Assembly (NCBI GenBank): GCA_937902995.1
Contig: CALEKY010000111.1
Location: forward strand, 1-28,932
DNA from: an uncultured Sinobacteraceae bacterium
Lineage (GTDB): Bacteria; Pseudomonadota; Gammaproteobacteria; Steroidobacterales; Steroidobacteraceae
Length of the DNA: 28,932 bases
Direction: 5' to 3'
Shown here: positions 1 through 8,878 of the stretch, piece by piece
Layout: each line of letters begins with the position of its first letter
How positions within the stretch are numbered: the first letter of the stretch is position 1
The notes under the pieces: model-generated
The model's input: the letters and a program-made list of their open reading frames with translations, nothing else
Told to the model about the DNA's origin: nothing
Databases searched by the model: none
Made by a program: the position numbers and the translations under genes

Positions 1-115
1 GCCGCGCATGTGACTGGCGTGAGATGGAGCGAACCATCGGGAAGCATGCGTGCAGGACCCTCACCTGCGAGCCGCTCGCCTGGGCACCCCCTGTCCACTT
101 CTTCAGGAGCGAGCC

Positions 116-1372
116 ATGCAGTCCACCGTCGAGCTTTTAAAGGTCTCCGATCCCGATGTGTACGCCGCCATGCTCGGCGAAGAAGCACGTGAGCGCGACG
201 GAATCGAGCTGATTCCATCGGAGAACTACGCGTTCCCGGAAGTCTACGCGACGAACGGCAGCGTCTTCGCCAACAAGTACGCCGAAGGCTATCCCGGTCG
301 GCGCTATTACGGCGGCCAGGAATTCACCGATCGCATCGAGACGCTCGCGATCGAACGTGCTAAAGCCCTGTTTCGCGCGGAACATGCAAACGTGCAACCG
401 CTCAGCGGCTCGCCGATGAATCAGGCCGTCTACATGGCTTGCTTGAATCCAGGCGACACCGTACTCGCGATGGATCTCTCTCACGGTGGCCATCTCACGC
501 ACGGTGCGCCCGTGTCTTGCATGGGACGCATCTTCAATTTCGTACGCTACAAGACCTCGCCGCCGGACGGGCACATCGATTACGACGCGGTGCTCGCAAT
601 TGCGCGCGAAACGCGACCGAAGCTCGTGCTCTGCGGACATTCGTCGTATCCGCGCGAGCTCGACTACGCGCGCTTTCGGGCCATCGCCGATGAAGTCGGC
701 GCGCTCGCCATGGCAGACGTTTCCCACATCGGCGGCCTGATTGCGGCTGGTGTGCTCGCCAATCCGCTCGATGCGGGCTTCGATGTGATGACGACGACGA
801 CGCACAAGTCATTGCGCGGTCCACGCGGCGGAATGATTCTGTGCAAGTCCTCTCTGGCGTCGAAGATCGATCAAGCGGTCTTTCCGGGTATGCAAGGCGG
901 ACCGCACATGAATGCGGTCGCGGGCATCGCCGTGACAATGAAGCTGGCCGCGCAACCGGAATTCAAGCGCTACGCCGAACAAGTGTTGAACAATGCACGC
1001 ACGCTCGCGGCAGAGCTCAAAGCGCTCGGTTGCGAGCTCATCACCGGCGGCACTGAGAATCACTTGCTCGTCGTCGACACGATCAAGTCGTTCGATATCG
1101 ACGGACGCGTCGCCGAAACCGCACTCGATGCAGCGGGGCTCACCGTCAATAAACAAGTCATTCCGGACGATCCACGCCCGCCGCTACGCCCCAGCGGCAT
1201 CCGCCTCGGCACGCCGGCCGTCACGACTCGCGGTATGAAAGAGGCGGAGATGGAACAGATCGCGAACTGGATGGTGCGCGCACTACGCGCCCCGCAGGAT
1301 GCGACGCAGCTTGCGGCGATCAAGCAAGAAGTGACGACGCTGTGTCGTAGATTCCCGATTCCCGGGCTGTGA
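116..1372 (+). CDS. glyA: Serine hydroxymethyltransferase
   Basis: Predicted cytosolic PLP enzyme of about 418 residues, the usual length for the family, interconverting serine plus tetrahydrofolate with glycine plus 5,10-methylene-tetrahydrofolate. The PLP-binding lysine is seen in TTTTHKSLRGPRGG (Lys231 from this start). SENYAFPEV, YAEGYPGRRYYGG and LSHGGHLTHG are family motifs near the substrate and cofactor sites. The ATG at 116 is chosen because AGGAG at 105-109 lies six bases upstream; the reading frame runs open to 50 without a better start. Two motifs differ slightly from the commonest bacterial form: SGSPMNQAVY where SGTQAN is usual, and HKSLRGP instead of HKTLRGP. This suggests a divergent paralogue, though all key residues I can see are kept. 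The gene is followed by a hairpin and a convergent transporter gene. The symbol rests on family membership only. Confidence 0.93.
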   Translation: MQSTVELLKVSDPDVYAAMLGEEARERDGIELIPSENYAFPEVYATNGSVFANKYAEGYPGRRYYGGQEFTDRIETLAIERAKALFRAEHANVQPLSGSPMNQAVYMACLNPGDTVLAMDLSHGGHLTHGAPVSCMGRIFNFVRYKTSPPDGHIDYDAVLAIARETRPKLVLCGHSSYPRELDYARFRAIADEVGALAMADVSHIGGLIAAGVLANPLDAGFDVMTTTTHKSLRGPRGGMILCKSSLASKIDQAVFPGMQGGPHMNAVAGIAVTMKLAAQPEFKRYAEQVLNNARTLAAELKALGCELITGGTENHLLVVDTIKSFDIDGRVAETALDAAGLTVNKQVIPDDPRPPLRPSGIRLGTPAVTTRGMKEAEMEQIANWMVRALRAPQDATQLAAIKQEVTTLCRRFPIPGL

Positions 1373-1388
1373 CAAAGCTGCAGCTGAA

Positions 1389-1434
1389 GGCCGAAGGCAA
1401 GAACGTCCTGCGCTTCCGCGCAGGACTTCCGGCC
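1389..1434. terminator. Hairpin between convergent glyA and ABC ATPase genes
   Basis: GTCCTGCGC (1405-1413) pairs perfectly with GCGCAGGAC (1418-1426) around a TTCC loop. Flanking GGCC/GAAG and CTTC/GGCC bases can extend the stem with a bulge. It lies just after the glyA stop and just before the stop of the opposing gene, where a bidirectional terminator is expected. There is no clear T tract on either strand, so termination is inferred from structure and position. Confidence 0.5.
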
Positions 1435-1455
1435 AGAGCGCAGAGCCCAGAGCCC

Positions 1456-2550
1456 TCAGATCACCACCGCCTTCCCGCTCTCGCCGTCGAAATACAGGAT
1501 CTTGTGCTCCGGTGCGTGCAACTTGATGCGTTCGCCGATGGCCGGCAAACGGATCGGCTTGATGCGCGCAATCATGGGCAGCGATCCATAACGGAAATGC
1601 AGGAAGCTTTCGCTACCGACCGACTCGAGCAGCTCGACGACGCCGTCGATCTCGATATCGGTGGGTGAAGTACGTTCGCGGTAGAAGTCCTCGGGCCGAA
1701 TGCCGGCGACGACCTCGCGCTCGAGGTGCGTTCGCAGGAGCGACTCGGCGCTTTTCGGTAGCGAAAGACTCGTCCCCTCGCCTTCGAGCTGCGGTCCGGC
1801 GCGATCGATCAGCCGTCCACGGAACATATTCATCGGCGGGTTGCCGAGAAACCCGGCGACGAACAAATTCACCGGGTGCTCGTACACGTTCATCGGCGTG
1901 TCGACCTGTTGCAGGACACCCTTGTCCATGACCACTACGCGCTCGCCAAGCGTCATCGCTTCGATCTGATCGTGCGTCACGTAGATCATCGTCGTCTTGA
2001 GACGCTGATGGAGTCGCGCGATTTCCGCACGCATCGCGCCCCGCAGCTTTGCATCGAGATTCGACAGCGGCTCATCCAACAGAAACACTTGCGGATGGCG
2101 CACCAGAGCGCGTCCCAGTGCCACGCGTTGCCGCTGCCCCCCCGAAAGCTGGCGCGGCAGTCGATCCAACATCGAAGTCAAATCGAGCATCTCCGCCGCC
2201 TCGAGGACTTGACGCTCGATCTCCTTCGCCGGCATGCCACGGAGCTTCAGCCCGAACCCGAGGTTCTCTCTCACCGTCATGTGCGGATAGAGCGCGTAGC
2301 TTTGAAACACCATCGCGATGTCGCGCTCGCGCGGCTCGAGATGCGTCACGTCGCGATCGCCGATGAACACCGTGCCTTCGGTCACCTCCTCGAGCCCTGC
2401 GACGATTCGTAGCAACGTGCTTTTTCCGCATCCCGACGGACCGACGAGCACGATGAGCTCGCCGTCGCGAATCTCCAGATCCGCTCGGTCCACGCCGACG
2501 TGTCCGTTCTTGTAAACCTTACGTACGCCTTTGAGCGTCACTGAGGCCAT
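1456..2550 (-). CDS. Sugar ABC transporter ATPase (MalK/UgpC/MsmK type)
   Basis: Cytoplasmic ATPase of 364 residues that would energise a CUT1-type sugar importer. Visible motifs are Walker A GPSGCGKST, the Q-loop region MVFQSYALYPHMTV, the signature LSGGQRQRVALGRAL, Walker B VFLLDEPLSNLDAKLR and the switch histidine in YVTHDQ. A C-terminal regulatory TOBE-like part starts at about residue 240, including AGIRPEDF. The ATG at 2550 is preferred because MASVTLKGVRKVY is the standard N-terminus; an in-frame ATG at 2577 adds nine unlikely residues. The matching permeases and binding protein are on the same strand at 7.2-10.2 kb, separated by the plus-strand beta-glucosidase gene and the large hydrolase gene, so this gene has its own promoter. 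Such ATPases are often shared by several importers. Confidence 0.93.
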   Translation of the reverse strand: MASVTLKGVRKVYKNGHVGVDRADLEIRDGELIVLVGPSGCGKSTLLRIVAGLEEVTEGTVFIGDRDVTHLEPRERDIAMVFQSYALYPHMTVRENLGFGLKLRGMPAKEIERQVLEAAEMLDLTSMLDRLPRQLSGGQRQRVALGRALVRHPQVFLLDEPLSNLDAKLRGAMRAEIARLHQRLKTTMIYVTHDQIEAMTLGERVVVMDKGVLQQVDTPMNVYEHPVNLFVAGFLGNPPMNMFRGRLIDRAGPQLEGEGTSLSLPKSAESLLRTHLEREVVAGIRPEDFYRERTSPTDIEIDGVVELLESVGSESFLHFRYGSLPMIARIKPIRLPAIGERIKLHAPEHKILYFDGESGKAVVI

Positions 2551-2651
2551 ATCGTTCTCGTTCTCGAAGTTTCGCAATGAGACTCAATGAAGCTACGGAT
2601 CGATCGGCTAGACTGTAGTGCGTCTCGAATCGAAGCATCGACGGGCAGCAA
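2551..2651. promoter_or_regulatory. Short divergent promoter region between ABC ATPase and beta-glucosidase genes
   Basis: Only about 100 bases separate the divergent start codons at 2550 (minus) and 2652 (plus), so both promoters and any shared operator must lie here. I see no convincing -35/-10 pair and no strong ribosome-binding site for either gene; GAGAACGA occurs twice just before the ATPase start. The assignment is by position only. Confidence 0.4.
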
Positions 2652-4007
2652 ATGCACGACACCACGCGCCGATTTCCGCCGGGGTTTGTTTGGGGCTGCG
2701 CAACGTCCGCTTACCAGATCGAAGGCTCGCCGCTTGCGGACGGCGCCGGGCCAAGCATTTGGCATCGCTTTGCCCACACGCCAGGACGCGTGGTCGATAA
2801 CGAACATGCCGATGTCGCGTGCGACCACTACCGACGCTACGCGAGCGACGTCGAACTGATGCACTCGCTCGGCATGCAAGCCTACCGCTTCAGCATCTCC
2901 TGGGCCCGCATCTTTCCCGAAGGCATTGGGCGGGTGAATCCGGCCGGCCTCGGGTTCTACGAACGCCTGGTCGACGCATTGCTCGCGAAGGGCATTCAAC
3001 CGATGGCGACTTTGTATCATTGGGACTTGCCTGCGGCGCTCGACGACAAAGGCGGCTGGCTGAATCGCGACATCGCCGACTGGTTTGGCGAGTACGCCGA
3101 GCTGCTCTTTCACAGGCTGGACGATCGCGTCCGATATTGGTGCACCTTGAACGAGCCTTGGGTCGTGGCGGACGGCGGCTATCTTCACGGTACGCTCGCA
3201 CCTGGACACCGCAGCGCGTACGAAGCGCCGCTCGCAAGTCACAACCTCCTGCGTGCGCACGGTGCCGCAGTCCAAGCGTACCGACAAGTGTCCGGCCGCA
3301 ACGCCATCGGTCTCGTCGTCAACGTCGAACCGAAATATCCCGCCTCTCAGGATCCGGCAGATATCGCTGCGGCACGGCGCGCAGACGCCTACATGAATCG
3401 GCAGTTTCTCGACCCGGCGCTTCTCGGCACTTACCCGTCCGAGCTCGCGGAGATTTTCGACGATGCTTGGCCGAAGTTCCCGGACGACGATCTCGTTCAA
3501 ATCAAGCAGCCGCTCGATTTCATCGGCGTCAACTACTACACACGCAGCGTGACGAAACACGCTCCGCATGCTTGGCCGCTGCGCGCAAGCTCCGTCCGGC
3601 AGAAGCAACACACGCATACCGAGACCGGTTGGGAAGTTTTTCCGCAGGGCCTCACCGATACGCTTTTGTGGATCAAGGACCGCTACGACAATCCGCCTGT
3701 GTACATCACCGAGAATGGCGCGGCCTTCTACGATCCGCCGCAGGTCGAGGGCGATGTGCTCGCCGATCCGTTGCGCGTCGATTACTTGCGCAAGCATTTG
3801 CGCGCCGTGCACGACGCACTCGTTCAGGGGGCTGATATTCGCGGCTATTTCGTCTGGTCGCTGCTCGACAACTTCGAATGGGCGTACGGATTCTCCAAGC
3901 GATTCGGCATCGTCCACGTGAACTACGAGACGCTCGCCAGAACGCCGAAAGCCAGCGCACACTTCTATAAGAGCGTCATCGAATCCCAAGGTGCCGTACT
4001 CTTCTGA
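2652..4007 (+). CDS. Family GH1 beta-glucosidase
   Basis: A 451-residue (beta/alpha)8-barrel retaining glycosidase, the normal length for bacterial GH1 enzymes. The general acid/base is Glu168 in TLNEPW and the nucleophile is Glu354 in ITENGAAF. Other GH1 landmarks are FVWGCATSAYQIEG near the N-terminus, the FSISWARIFPEG strand, GVNYYTR, and the C-terminal WSLLDNFEWAYGFSKRFGIV substrate pocket. There is no signal peptide, so it should act in the cytoplasm on imported oligosaccharides. It diverges from a sugar-importer ATPase gene and converges on an operon encoding a secreted glucanase and sugar permeases. This context points to the last step of beta-glucan oligomer breakdown to glucose. The ATG at 2652 fits the family N-terminus despite a weak ribosome-binding site. 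Linkage preference cannot be read from the sequence. Confidence 0.95.
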   Translation: MHDTTRRFPPGFVWGCATSAYQIEGSPLADGAGPSIWHRFAHTPGRVVDNEHADVACDHYRRYASDVELMHSLGMQAYRFSISWARIFPEGIGRVNPAGLGFYERLVDALLAKGIQPMATLYHWDLPAALDDKGGWLNRDIADWFGEYAELLFHRLDDRVRYWCTLNEPWVVADGGYLHGTLAPGHRSAYEAPLASHNLLRAHGAAVQAYRQVSGRNAIGLVVNVEPKYPASQDPADIAAARRADAYMNRQFLDPALLGTYPSELAEIFDDAWPKFPDDDLVQIKQPLDFIGVNYYTRSVTKHAPHAWPLRASSVRQKQHTHTETGWEVFPQGLTDTLLWIKDRYDNPPVYITENGAAFYDPPQVEGDVLADPLRVDYLRKHLRAVHDALVQGADIRGYFVWSLLDNFEWAYGFSKRFGIVHVNYETLARTPKASAHFYKSVIESQGAVLF

Positions 4008-4023
4008 GCAGATTCCAAATAAA

Positions 4024-4042
4024 GAAGCGCGGCAGCGCCTTC
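4024..4042 (-). terminator. Probable terminator of the minus-strand glucan operon
   Basis: Read on the minus strand, GAAGGCGC and GCGCTTC form a short stem (one bulged base) around a four-base loop, followed by a T-rich stretch (TTCTTTATTT). It lies in the 40 bases between the convergent beta-glucosidase and large hydrolase stops, where the five-gene operon should end. Confidence 0.45.
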
Positions 4043-4047
4043 AGCCT

Positions 4048-7000
4048 TCAGTCTCCCGCCTCGTACACCACCCGAAACGGCAATCGACTAATACGGAGCT
4101 CGCTTCCCGTCCAGCGCGCGCTACCCTGCTGGATTGACTGACGGCCGAGTCCCTTTTGCCCTTCCGGCCAGGCAATCACGATGCCGCCGACAGGAAGCTG
4201 TTCGAGCTCGGCCACTTCGAGCGTGCGTCGCCCGCCTTCGACCGTGAGCGAGTACGTCAGCAGACCGTACGGCGTTCGTAGATTCTCGACGGCGAATCCC
4301 TCCTTCCGCACCCACTCCGCGGGCACACCCGCCATCAGCACGAGCGTCTCATCTGCGGGACGTTCGTACGCAAACATGTCCAGCATCGAGCGGCCGAAAT
4401 CCGAAGCAACCCATCCATGTGGCATATCGCCGACGAAGCGCGGTGCGCGCACCTCGCGGCCCACCACTTCCGCCCACTGGTTCCACTGCGCGGGGCGTCG
4501 ATCGTTCATGAAGAATTCGATCAGGGCTTGCCCGCGCTCGCGCCATCCGAGTCGGATGAACGTGCCCAGCACGCGCCACTCGTAAGGCGTGTAGTCGTTC
4601 CAGCTCGAGCTCGAACGCCGTGCCGTGAAGTTCTCCCAGTAACGTTCGAACGTCGCGAGCATCGCATTCGGCGGAAGCATCTGCTGCTCGCCGACAGGCG
4701 AAAGCGCAATGGTCGTCGATGTAGCATCGAAGTCGCCGAGCTCCGCCGCTCCTGGCAAATAGTCGATGTTGTGCATGCGCTGTGCGAGCTGTAACGAACG
4801 ATAGAGATCGGTGCGGAACTCATCGCGCAGCTGAATGACGCGTCGCAAGGTCTGCGTCTCCTCGAGAACGCGCGCCATCCGCACCATCGATTCGTAGCCC
4901 TGCAACGCCCAGAAGTTATCCCAATACGAATGCATCGGCTTGGCCGAATACCCTTCGTGACTGATCGATGCAGGCATCAACCCGTAGAACACGCGCCGGT
5001 CGGGCGTGAGATTCTCTTCAGTGCGTTCCGACTGACGCATGCGCTCCATGTACTCGAACGCTTTCAAGGCACGCGGCCAGAGCGAACTCAGCAACTCGGT
5101 ATCGCCTGTGTAGCGATGCATCGCATCGATGAGAAACAGGAATTCGCCCGGACTGTCGTTCTCCGGCACGGGGTCCGCCCCGCGCCGATCCACACAACAA
5201 GGCGTCTTACCGTTGTCGAACAAGTAGCCGGCATACCATTGCACAAACTCTTTCACGACATCCTCATGGCCGAGCCGCAAGAGCATCTCCGAAGTCATCG
5301 CTCCATCGCGAATCCATGAGCGCTCGTAGGATCGAGAGCCGGGCTGAATCGCAGGACCGTCGCGATTGATGAGCACGTGGGCCAACGCCGTGCGCAGCGT
5401 ATCGAAGAGAGCTTGACCGTCCTTCGGTAATCTCAGCCTGACTCGATTGAGCTTCTCGCGCCATTCGGCAAGGCTGCGCTCTGCATCGGCATCGGAGATC
5501 TTGGCGAGACTGCTGTTCGGGTGCAGCGGCAAGTCGAGCACGAACGTAGCGGTCGATTCAGGATCGAGCTCAACGTCATACAACAGAGCTCCCGAGGCGA
5601 AGCCTGTCTCATCCTTGATTTCCGACGGGAGATCGTCCCGCTCGAGCCAATCGCACGGCGTATCGGCATCGAACGGTACGGCGACGAATGCCGACGGCGC
5701 GTGCTGCGGAACGATGCCTCTCACCTGGTCGACATGCACGGCGCCTTCCCGCCACGCGAGCTCTCGAATGGGCGAGACCCCGCCGGTCGTGTTCAGAAAC
5801 TGCGTCGGCGGATTGACCTGCAAGGGACGTACGGTCAGGGCCAGCATCAGCTTTTGTTTCGATCGGCGATTGTTCTTGAGCGTGTAAGTCACGCGCGTCC
5901 AGCCCTGACCGCGGCGTCCGACGGACTGCACGGTCGTACGCAAGTCCATGTCGCGATGCTTCCACTCCACGATCGGCACGGGTAAGTAACCTTCGAGGAG
6001 CGAATGCCGAATCGTTGCATCCGCCCAGGTCACCAGCTCCGACTCCGTTTTCACGAACGGCTCGATCGAAAAGCTCGCACGCCGAGGCTCCACGGCTCCG
6101 TCTTCCGAAACCAAGCTTTCCTCTTCGTCGGAATCCACGCCGACGATGGTCCAATACGTTTGCTCGCCCGAATAACCGCGCGGATAACATCCGCGTCGTG
6201 CATCTTTCGCCAGAGATTGAATGAACGCGTTGGGCGAAGCGCCGAACGCGAGATCGCGCACGTGAATTTCCGCGATGCCGTATTGCCGATTCGCATCCGG
6301 CATCCAAATACGGATGTAGCGTGCCTCGGATTCGGGGAGAAAGTGCGAATCGCGCTTGCCGTTGCCGGCCGTGACGCGGCGAACGGTCTGCCATTGCTTT
6401 CCGTCGATCGAGGTTTCGATGGTATAGCGCTCGGCGTGCAACCCGCTCGCCCAATCGATTTCGAGACCGCCGAACTCGACCACCTGCCGCAGATCGATCT
6501 GCACCGTCTGTGGTCCCGCTTCGCTTCGCCACGCTGTATCGGGTCGCGAATCCATGGCGAGTTGCACACCGGCGCCTCGCAATGCGCTCGACGCGGAAAT
6601 GATCGGACGCCCCGCGGCCTTCTGCGGCGGGATGACCTGAAGCGTCAGGTCGTCGAACCAGAGACTTCCTCGCCCGCCGTCGATGCCTGCGCTGACACCG
6701 AACTCGATGCTCGCGAACTTGCGCAGCACTTTGTCGGTCGTCGGTCCCCACGCGAACTCGATCTGGCGGCGCTTGATGCGGATCAGTTGCCAGTCGCCTG
6801 ACACCTGAAAGTTCGGTCGCCGATACCACCAGACATTGAACCCGCTCTCGTCGACGAACTTCACTTCGAGATGATTGCGTCCTGCCTCCCCGCGTACCCA
6901 GAACGAAATCTCGTAGTCCTCCGGCAACTCGGTCGGCAGCTTTCGTTGCGCAGAGGCATAACCCGCCGTGTTCGCCAGGTCGAACTCCATCACGAGCGCA

Positions 7001-7191
7001 CCGTCTTTGAGTCCTTCTGCGGACCGCACGGACGCGATGACATTCTCCGAGACGGCTGTGTCCCATGCAGACACATCGTCGAGGGGATCGAGGACACGCG
7101 TCTCGGCCGGCACAGCGCGCTCCTCCGCCGCAAAGGCGGCGGCACATAAGAGCATCAACACCAACGAGCAGACGCGACGCACGTCGCTCAC
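4048..7191 (-). CDS. Large exported discoidin-domain protein with (alpha/alpha)6-barrel hydrolase region
   Basis: A 1047-residue exported protein. Residues 1-22 form a signal peptide (LVLMLLCAAAFA). Residues about 30-190 resemble a beta-sandwich carbohydrate-binding module (FWVRGEAG, GSLWFDDLTLQV). Residues about 195-315 look like an F5/8-type C (discoidin) domain (DTAWRSEAGPQTVQIDL, YIRIWMPD). Residues about 560-960 resemble an (alpha/alpha)6 barrel related to GH15/GH63 or debranching-enzyme C-terminal domains (RSWIRDGAMTSEMLLRLGH, SPGEFLFLIDAMHRYTGD, WNDYTPYEWRVLGT). The catalytic residues are not certain. It begins with GTG at 7191, overlapping the upstream permease stop by 4 nt, and is the last gene of the operon. 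The operon suggests periplasmic or outer-membrane trimming of the imported glucan. It could instead be a new or poorly described glycoside hydrolase family. The export and operon calls are firm; the substrate is inference. Confidence 0.8.
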   Translation of the reverse strand: MSDVRRVCSLVLMLLCAAAFAAEERAVPAETRVLDPLDDVSAWDTAVSENVIASVRSAEGLKDGALVMEFDLANTAGYASAQRKLPTELPEDYEISFWVRGEAGRNHLEVKFVDESGFNVWWYRRPNFQVSGDWQLIRIKRRQIEFAWGPTTDKVLRKFASIEFGVSAGIDGGRGSLWFDDLTLQVIPPQKAAGRPIISASSALRGAGVQLAMDSRPDTAWRSEAGPQTVQIDLRQVVEFGGLEIDWASGLHAERYTIETSIDGKQWQTVRRVTAGNGKRDSHFLPESEARYIRIWMPDANRQYGIAEIHVRDLAFGASPNAFIQSLAKDARRGCYPRGYSGEQTYWTIVGVDSDEEESLVSEDGAVEPRRASFSIEPFVKTESELVTWADATIRHSLLEGYLPVPIVEWKHRDMDLRTTVQSVGRRGQGWTRVTYTLKNNRRSKQKLMLALTVRPLQVNPPTQFLNTTGGVSPIRELAWREGAVHVDQVRGIVPQHAPSAFVAVPFDADTPCDWLERDDLPSEIKDETGFASGALLYDVELDPESTATFVLDLPLHPNSSLAKISDADAERSLAEWREKLNRVRLRLPKDGQALFDTLRTALAHVLINRDGPAIQPGSRSYERSWIRDGAMTSEMLLRLGHEDVVKEFVQWYAGYLFDNGKTPCCVDRRGADPVPENDSPGEFLFLIDAMHRYTGDTELLSSLWPRALKAFEYMERMRQSERTEENLTPDRRVFYGLMPASISHEGYSAKPMHSYWDNFWALQGYESMVRMARVLEETQTLRRVIQLRDEFRTDLYRSLQLAQRMHNIDYLPGAAELGDFDATSTTIALSPVGEQQMLPPNAMLATFERYWENFTARRSSSSWNDYTPYEWRVLGTFIRLGWRERGQALIEFFMNDRRPAQWNQWAEVVGREVRAPRFVGDMPHGWVASDFGRSMLDMFAYERPADETLVLMAGVPAEWVRKEGFAVENLRTPYGLLTYSLTVEGGRRTLEVAELEQLPVGGIVIAWPEGQKGLGRQSIQQGSARWTGSELRISRLPFRVVYEAGD

Positions 7192-8003
7192 CCTTTGATA
7201 CTTCCGGCGAGAATGCCAGCGATGTAGTAACGCTGCAGCGCGAGGAACAGCACGAGCACCGGGAGAACCGTAATCACGGCTCCGGCCATCATGAGCTCAT
7301 TGTCCTGGACGTGCTCACGCGACAAGCCGGCCAGCGCGACGGGAAGCGTATGCATCTTCTGATCCGTCAGAACGATCAGCGGCCACATGAAGTCGTTCCA
7401 CGTCGCCAGGAACGTGAGAATGCCCAACGTGATCACGATGGGTTTCAACAACGGCACGACGACGGAACGAAAGATCCGCCACTCGCTCGCACCGTCGATG
7501 CGCGCAGCCTCGAGCAGCTCATCGGGCAAAGACAGCGCGTACTGTCGCACGAGGAAGATCCCGAACACACTGGCCATGGACGGGATGATGACGCCGCCGT
7601 ACGTACTGACCAGTCCCATGCCCTTCACCATGGCAAAGAGCGGAATCATCGTGACTTGCGCCGGAATCACCAACGCGCCGAGCAGGATCCGAAAAAGCCG
7701 CTCGCGTCCTTTGAATTTCAGTTTCGCAAACGCGTAACCGGCCATCGTGTTCAGCACGAGCGCAATCGCGGTGGCAAACGTGGCGACCAACGCGCTGTTC
7801 AGCATGTAGCGCCACGCTTCGTGCCGCGAGAAGAGCTCGCGGTAGTTCTCGAGCGTCGGCTCCGGCGGCAACAATGGCGGCGGAAAGGCACTTGCTGCGC
7901 CGCGCGGCATGAACGACACCGAGAACATCCAGAGCAGCGGAAACGCAACCACGATCGCGCCGGCGATCAGCATCGCATTGACGAGGAGCGTCGAACGCTT
8001 CAT
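7188..8003 (-). CDS. Sugar ABC transporter permease, MalG type
   Basis: A 271-residue inner-membrane permease of the CUT1 carbohydrate family, with about six hydrophobic helices. The EAA loop that docks the ATPase is seen in ELLEAARIDGASEWRIFRSV followed by VVPLLKP. The MalG-like C-terminus ends in YYIAGILAGSIKG. The ATG at 8003 is chosen because it overlaps the TGA of the upstream permease (8000-8002) as ATGA and gives a normal first helix after MKRSTLLVNAML; the open frame to 8108 is within the upstream gene. It would form the channel with the MalF-type partner. The ATPase is presumably supplied by the gene at 1456-2550. Confidence 0.93.
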   Translation of the reverse strand: MKRSTLLVNAMLIAGAIVVAFPLLWMFSVSFMPRGAASAFPPPLLPPEPTLENYRELFSRHEAWRYMLNSALVATFATAIALVLNTMAGYAFAKLKFKGRERLFRILLGALVIPAQVTMIPLFAMVKGMGLVSTYGGVIIPSMASVFGIFLVRQYALSLPDELLEAARIDGASEWRIFRSVVVPLLKPIVITLGILTFLATWNDFMWPLIVLTDQKMHTLPVALAGLSREHVQDNELMMAGAVITVLPVLVLFLALQRYYIAGILAGSIKG

Positions 8004-8878
8004 ACCGTTGCCTCCCGTCGGCCGATGCGCAACTGCAGGAGCGTGATCGCGAAAATAATGACGAAGAGTACGAAGGCGACAGCCGAGGCGCGCCCGAGGC
8101 TCCACCACTTGAAGCCCTCCTCGTACATATAGAAGAGCACGCTCTTGGTGCTATCGAGCGGCCCGCCTTCCGTCATCACGTACGGCTCCGCAAAGAGTTG
8201 GAAATAACCGGCCATCGTCAAAATGCTCACGAGTAGGAGCACCGGCTGCAGGCTCGGCAGCGTGACGTGGCGGAACTGCTGCCAGTACGAGGCACCGTCG
8301 ATGCGTGCCGCCTCGTACAGATCGTCGGGGATGCTTTGCAGTGCCGCGAGAATGATGATCATGTTGTAGCCGAAGTTCTTCCACACGGCGAGGATGACGA
8401 TGGCCGGCATCGCCCACTTCGGATCGCCGATCCAGTCGATCGGATCGATACCGATGAACCCGAGGGCGTAGTTCAAGAATCCGTAGCGGGTATGGAAGAT
8501 GTACCGCCACACGACCGCGACGGCGACGAGCGTCGTGATGACAGGCGCGAAATAGACCGTACGGAAGAAGCCGCGAAACCGCGCGACCTTCGAGTTCACG
8601 AGCAGCGCTGCGGCCAGCGATGCCCCAATCGACAGCGGCACGCCGAGCACGACGAAATAGAAGGTGTTGCCGAGCGATTTCCAGAACAGCGGCTCGTGCA
8701 GGAGCGTCCGGTAGTTCTGGAAGCCGACGAAACGCAGATTCGACAGGTCCGTCAGCGCATAGATGTCGAAGTCCGTGAGGCTCATCCCGAACGCAGCCAA
8801 GACGGGCACGAAAAAGAACGTGGCCAGCACGATCAGCGCCGGCGCGACGAACCACCAGCCTGCGAACGAGCGTCTCAC
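8000..8878 (-). CDS. Sugar ABC transporter permease, MalF type
   Basis: A 292-residue inner-membrane permease, the usual length for MalF-like subunits lacking the long periplasmic P2 loop. The N-terminus is basic (RRSF) followed by the hydrophobic helix WWFVAPALIVLATFFFVPVL. The EAA loop is DDLYEAARIDGASYWQQFRH followed by VTLPSLQPV. The start is the GTG at 8876-8878, overlapping the binding-protein stop (8875-8877) as GTGA, and the gene overlaps the next permease by 4 nt, so the three are probably translationally coupled. The phrase YVMTEGGPLDSTKS is typical of this family near the last helices. Confidence 0.93.
   Translation of the reverse strand: MRRSFAGWWFVAPALIVLATFFFVPVLAAFGMSLTDFDIYALTDLSNLRFVGFQNYRTLLHEPLFWKSLGNTFYFVVLGVPLSIGASLAAALLVNSKVARFRGFFRTVYFAPVITTLVAVAVVWRYIFHTRYGFLNYALGFIGIDPIDWIGDPKWAMPAIVILAVWKNFGYNMIIILAALQSIPDDLYEAARIDGASYWQQFRHVTLPSLQPVLLLVSILTMAGYFQLFAEPYVMTEGGPLDSTKSVLFYMYEEGFKWWSLGRASAVAFVLFVIIFAITLLQLRIGRREATV

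Noticed and set aside
2538..3989. Long 483-codon minus-strand open frame opposite the beta-glucosidase
   Set aside because: The plus strand encodes a complete GH1 enzyme with both catalytic glutamates; the antisense frame is a result of high G+C and has no family features.
5609..7147. 512-codon minus-strand frame within the large hydrolase gene
   Set aside because: It is a different frame of the same strand, very rich in Arg, and lacks any recognisable domain; the 1047-codon frame has a signal peptide and domains.
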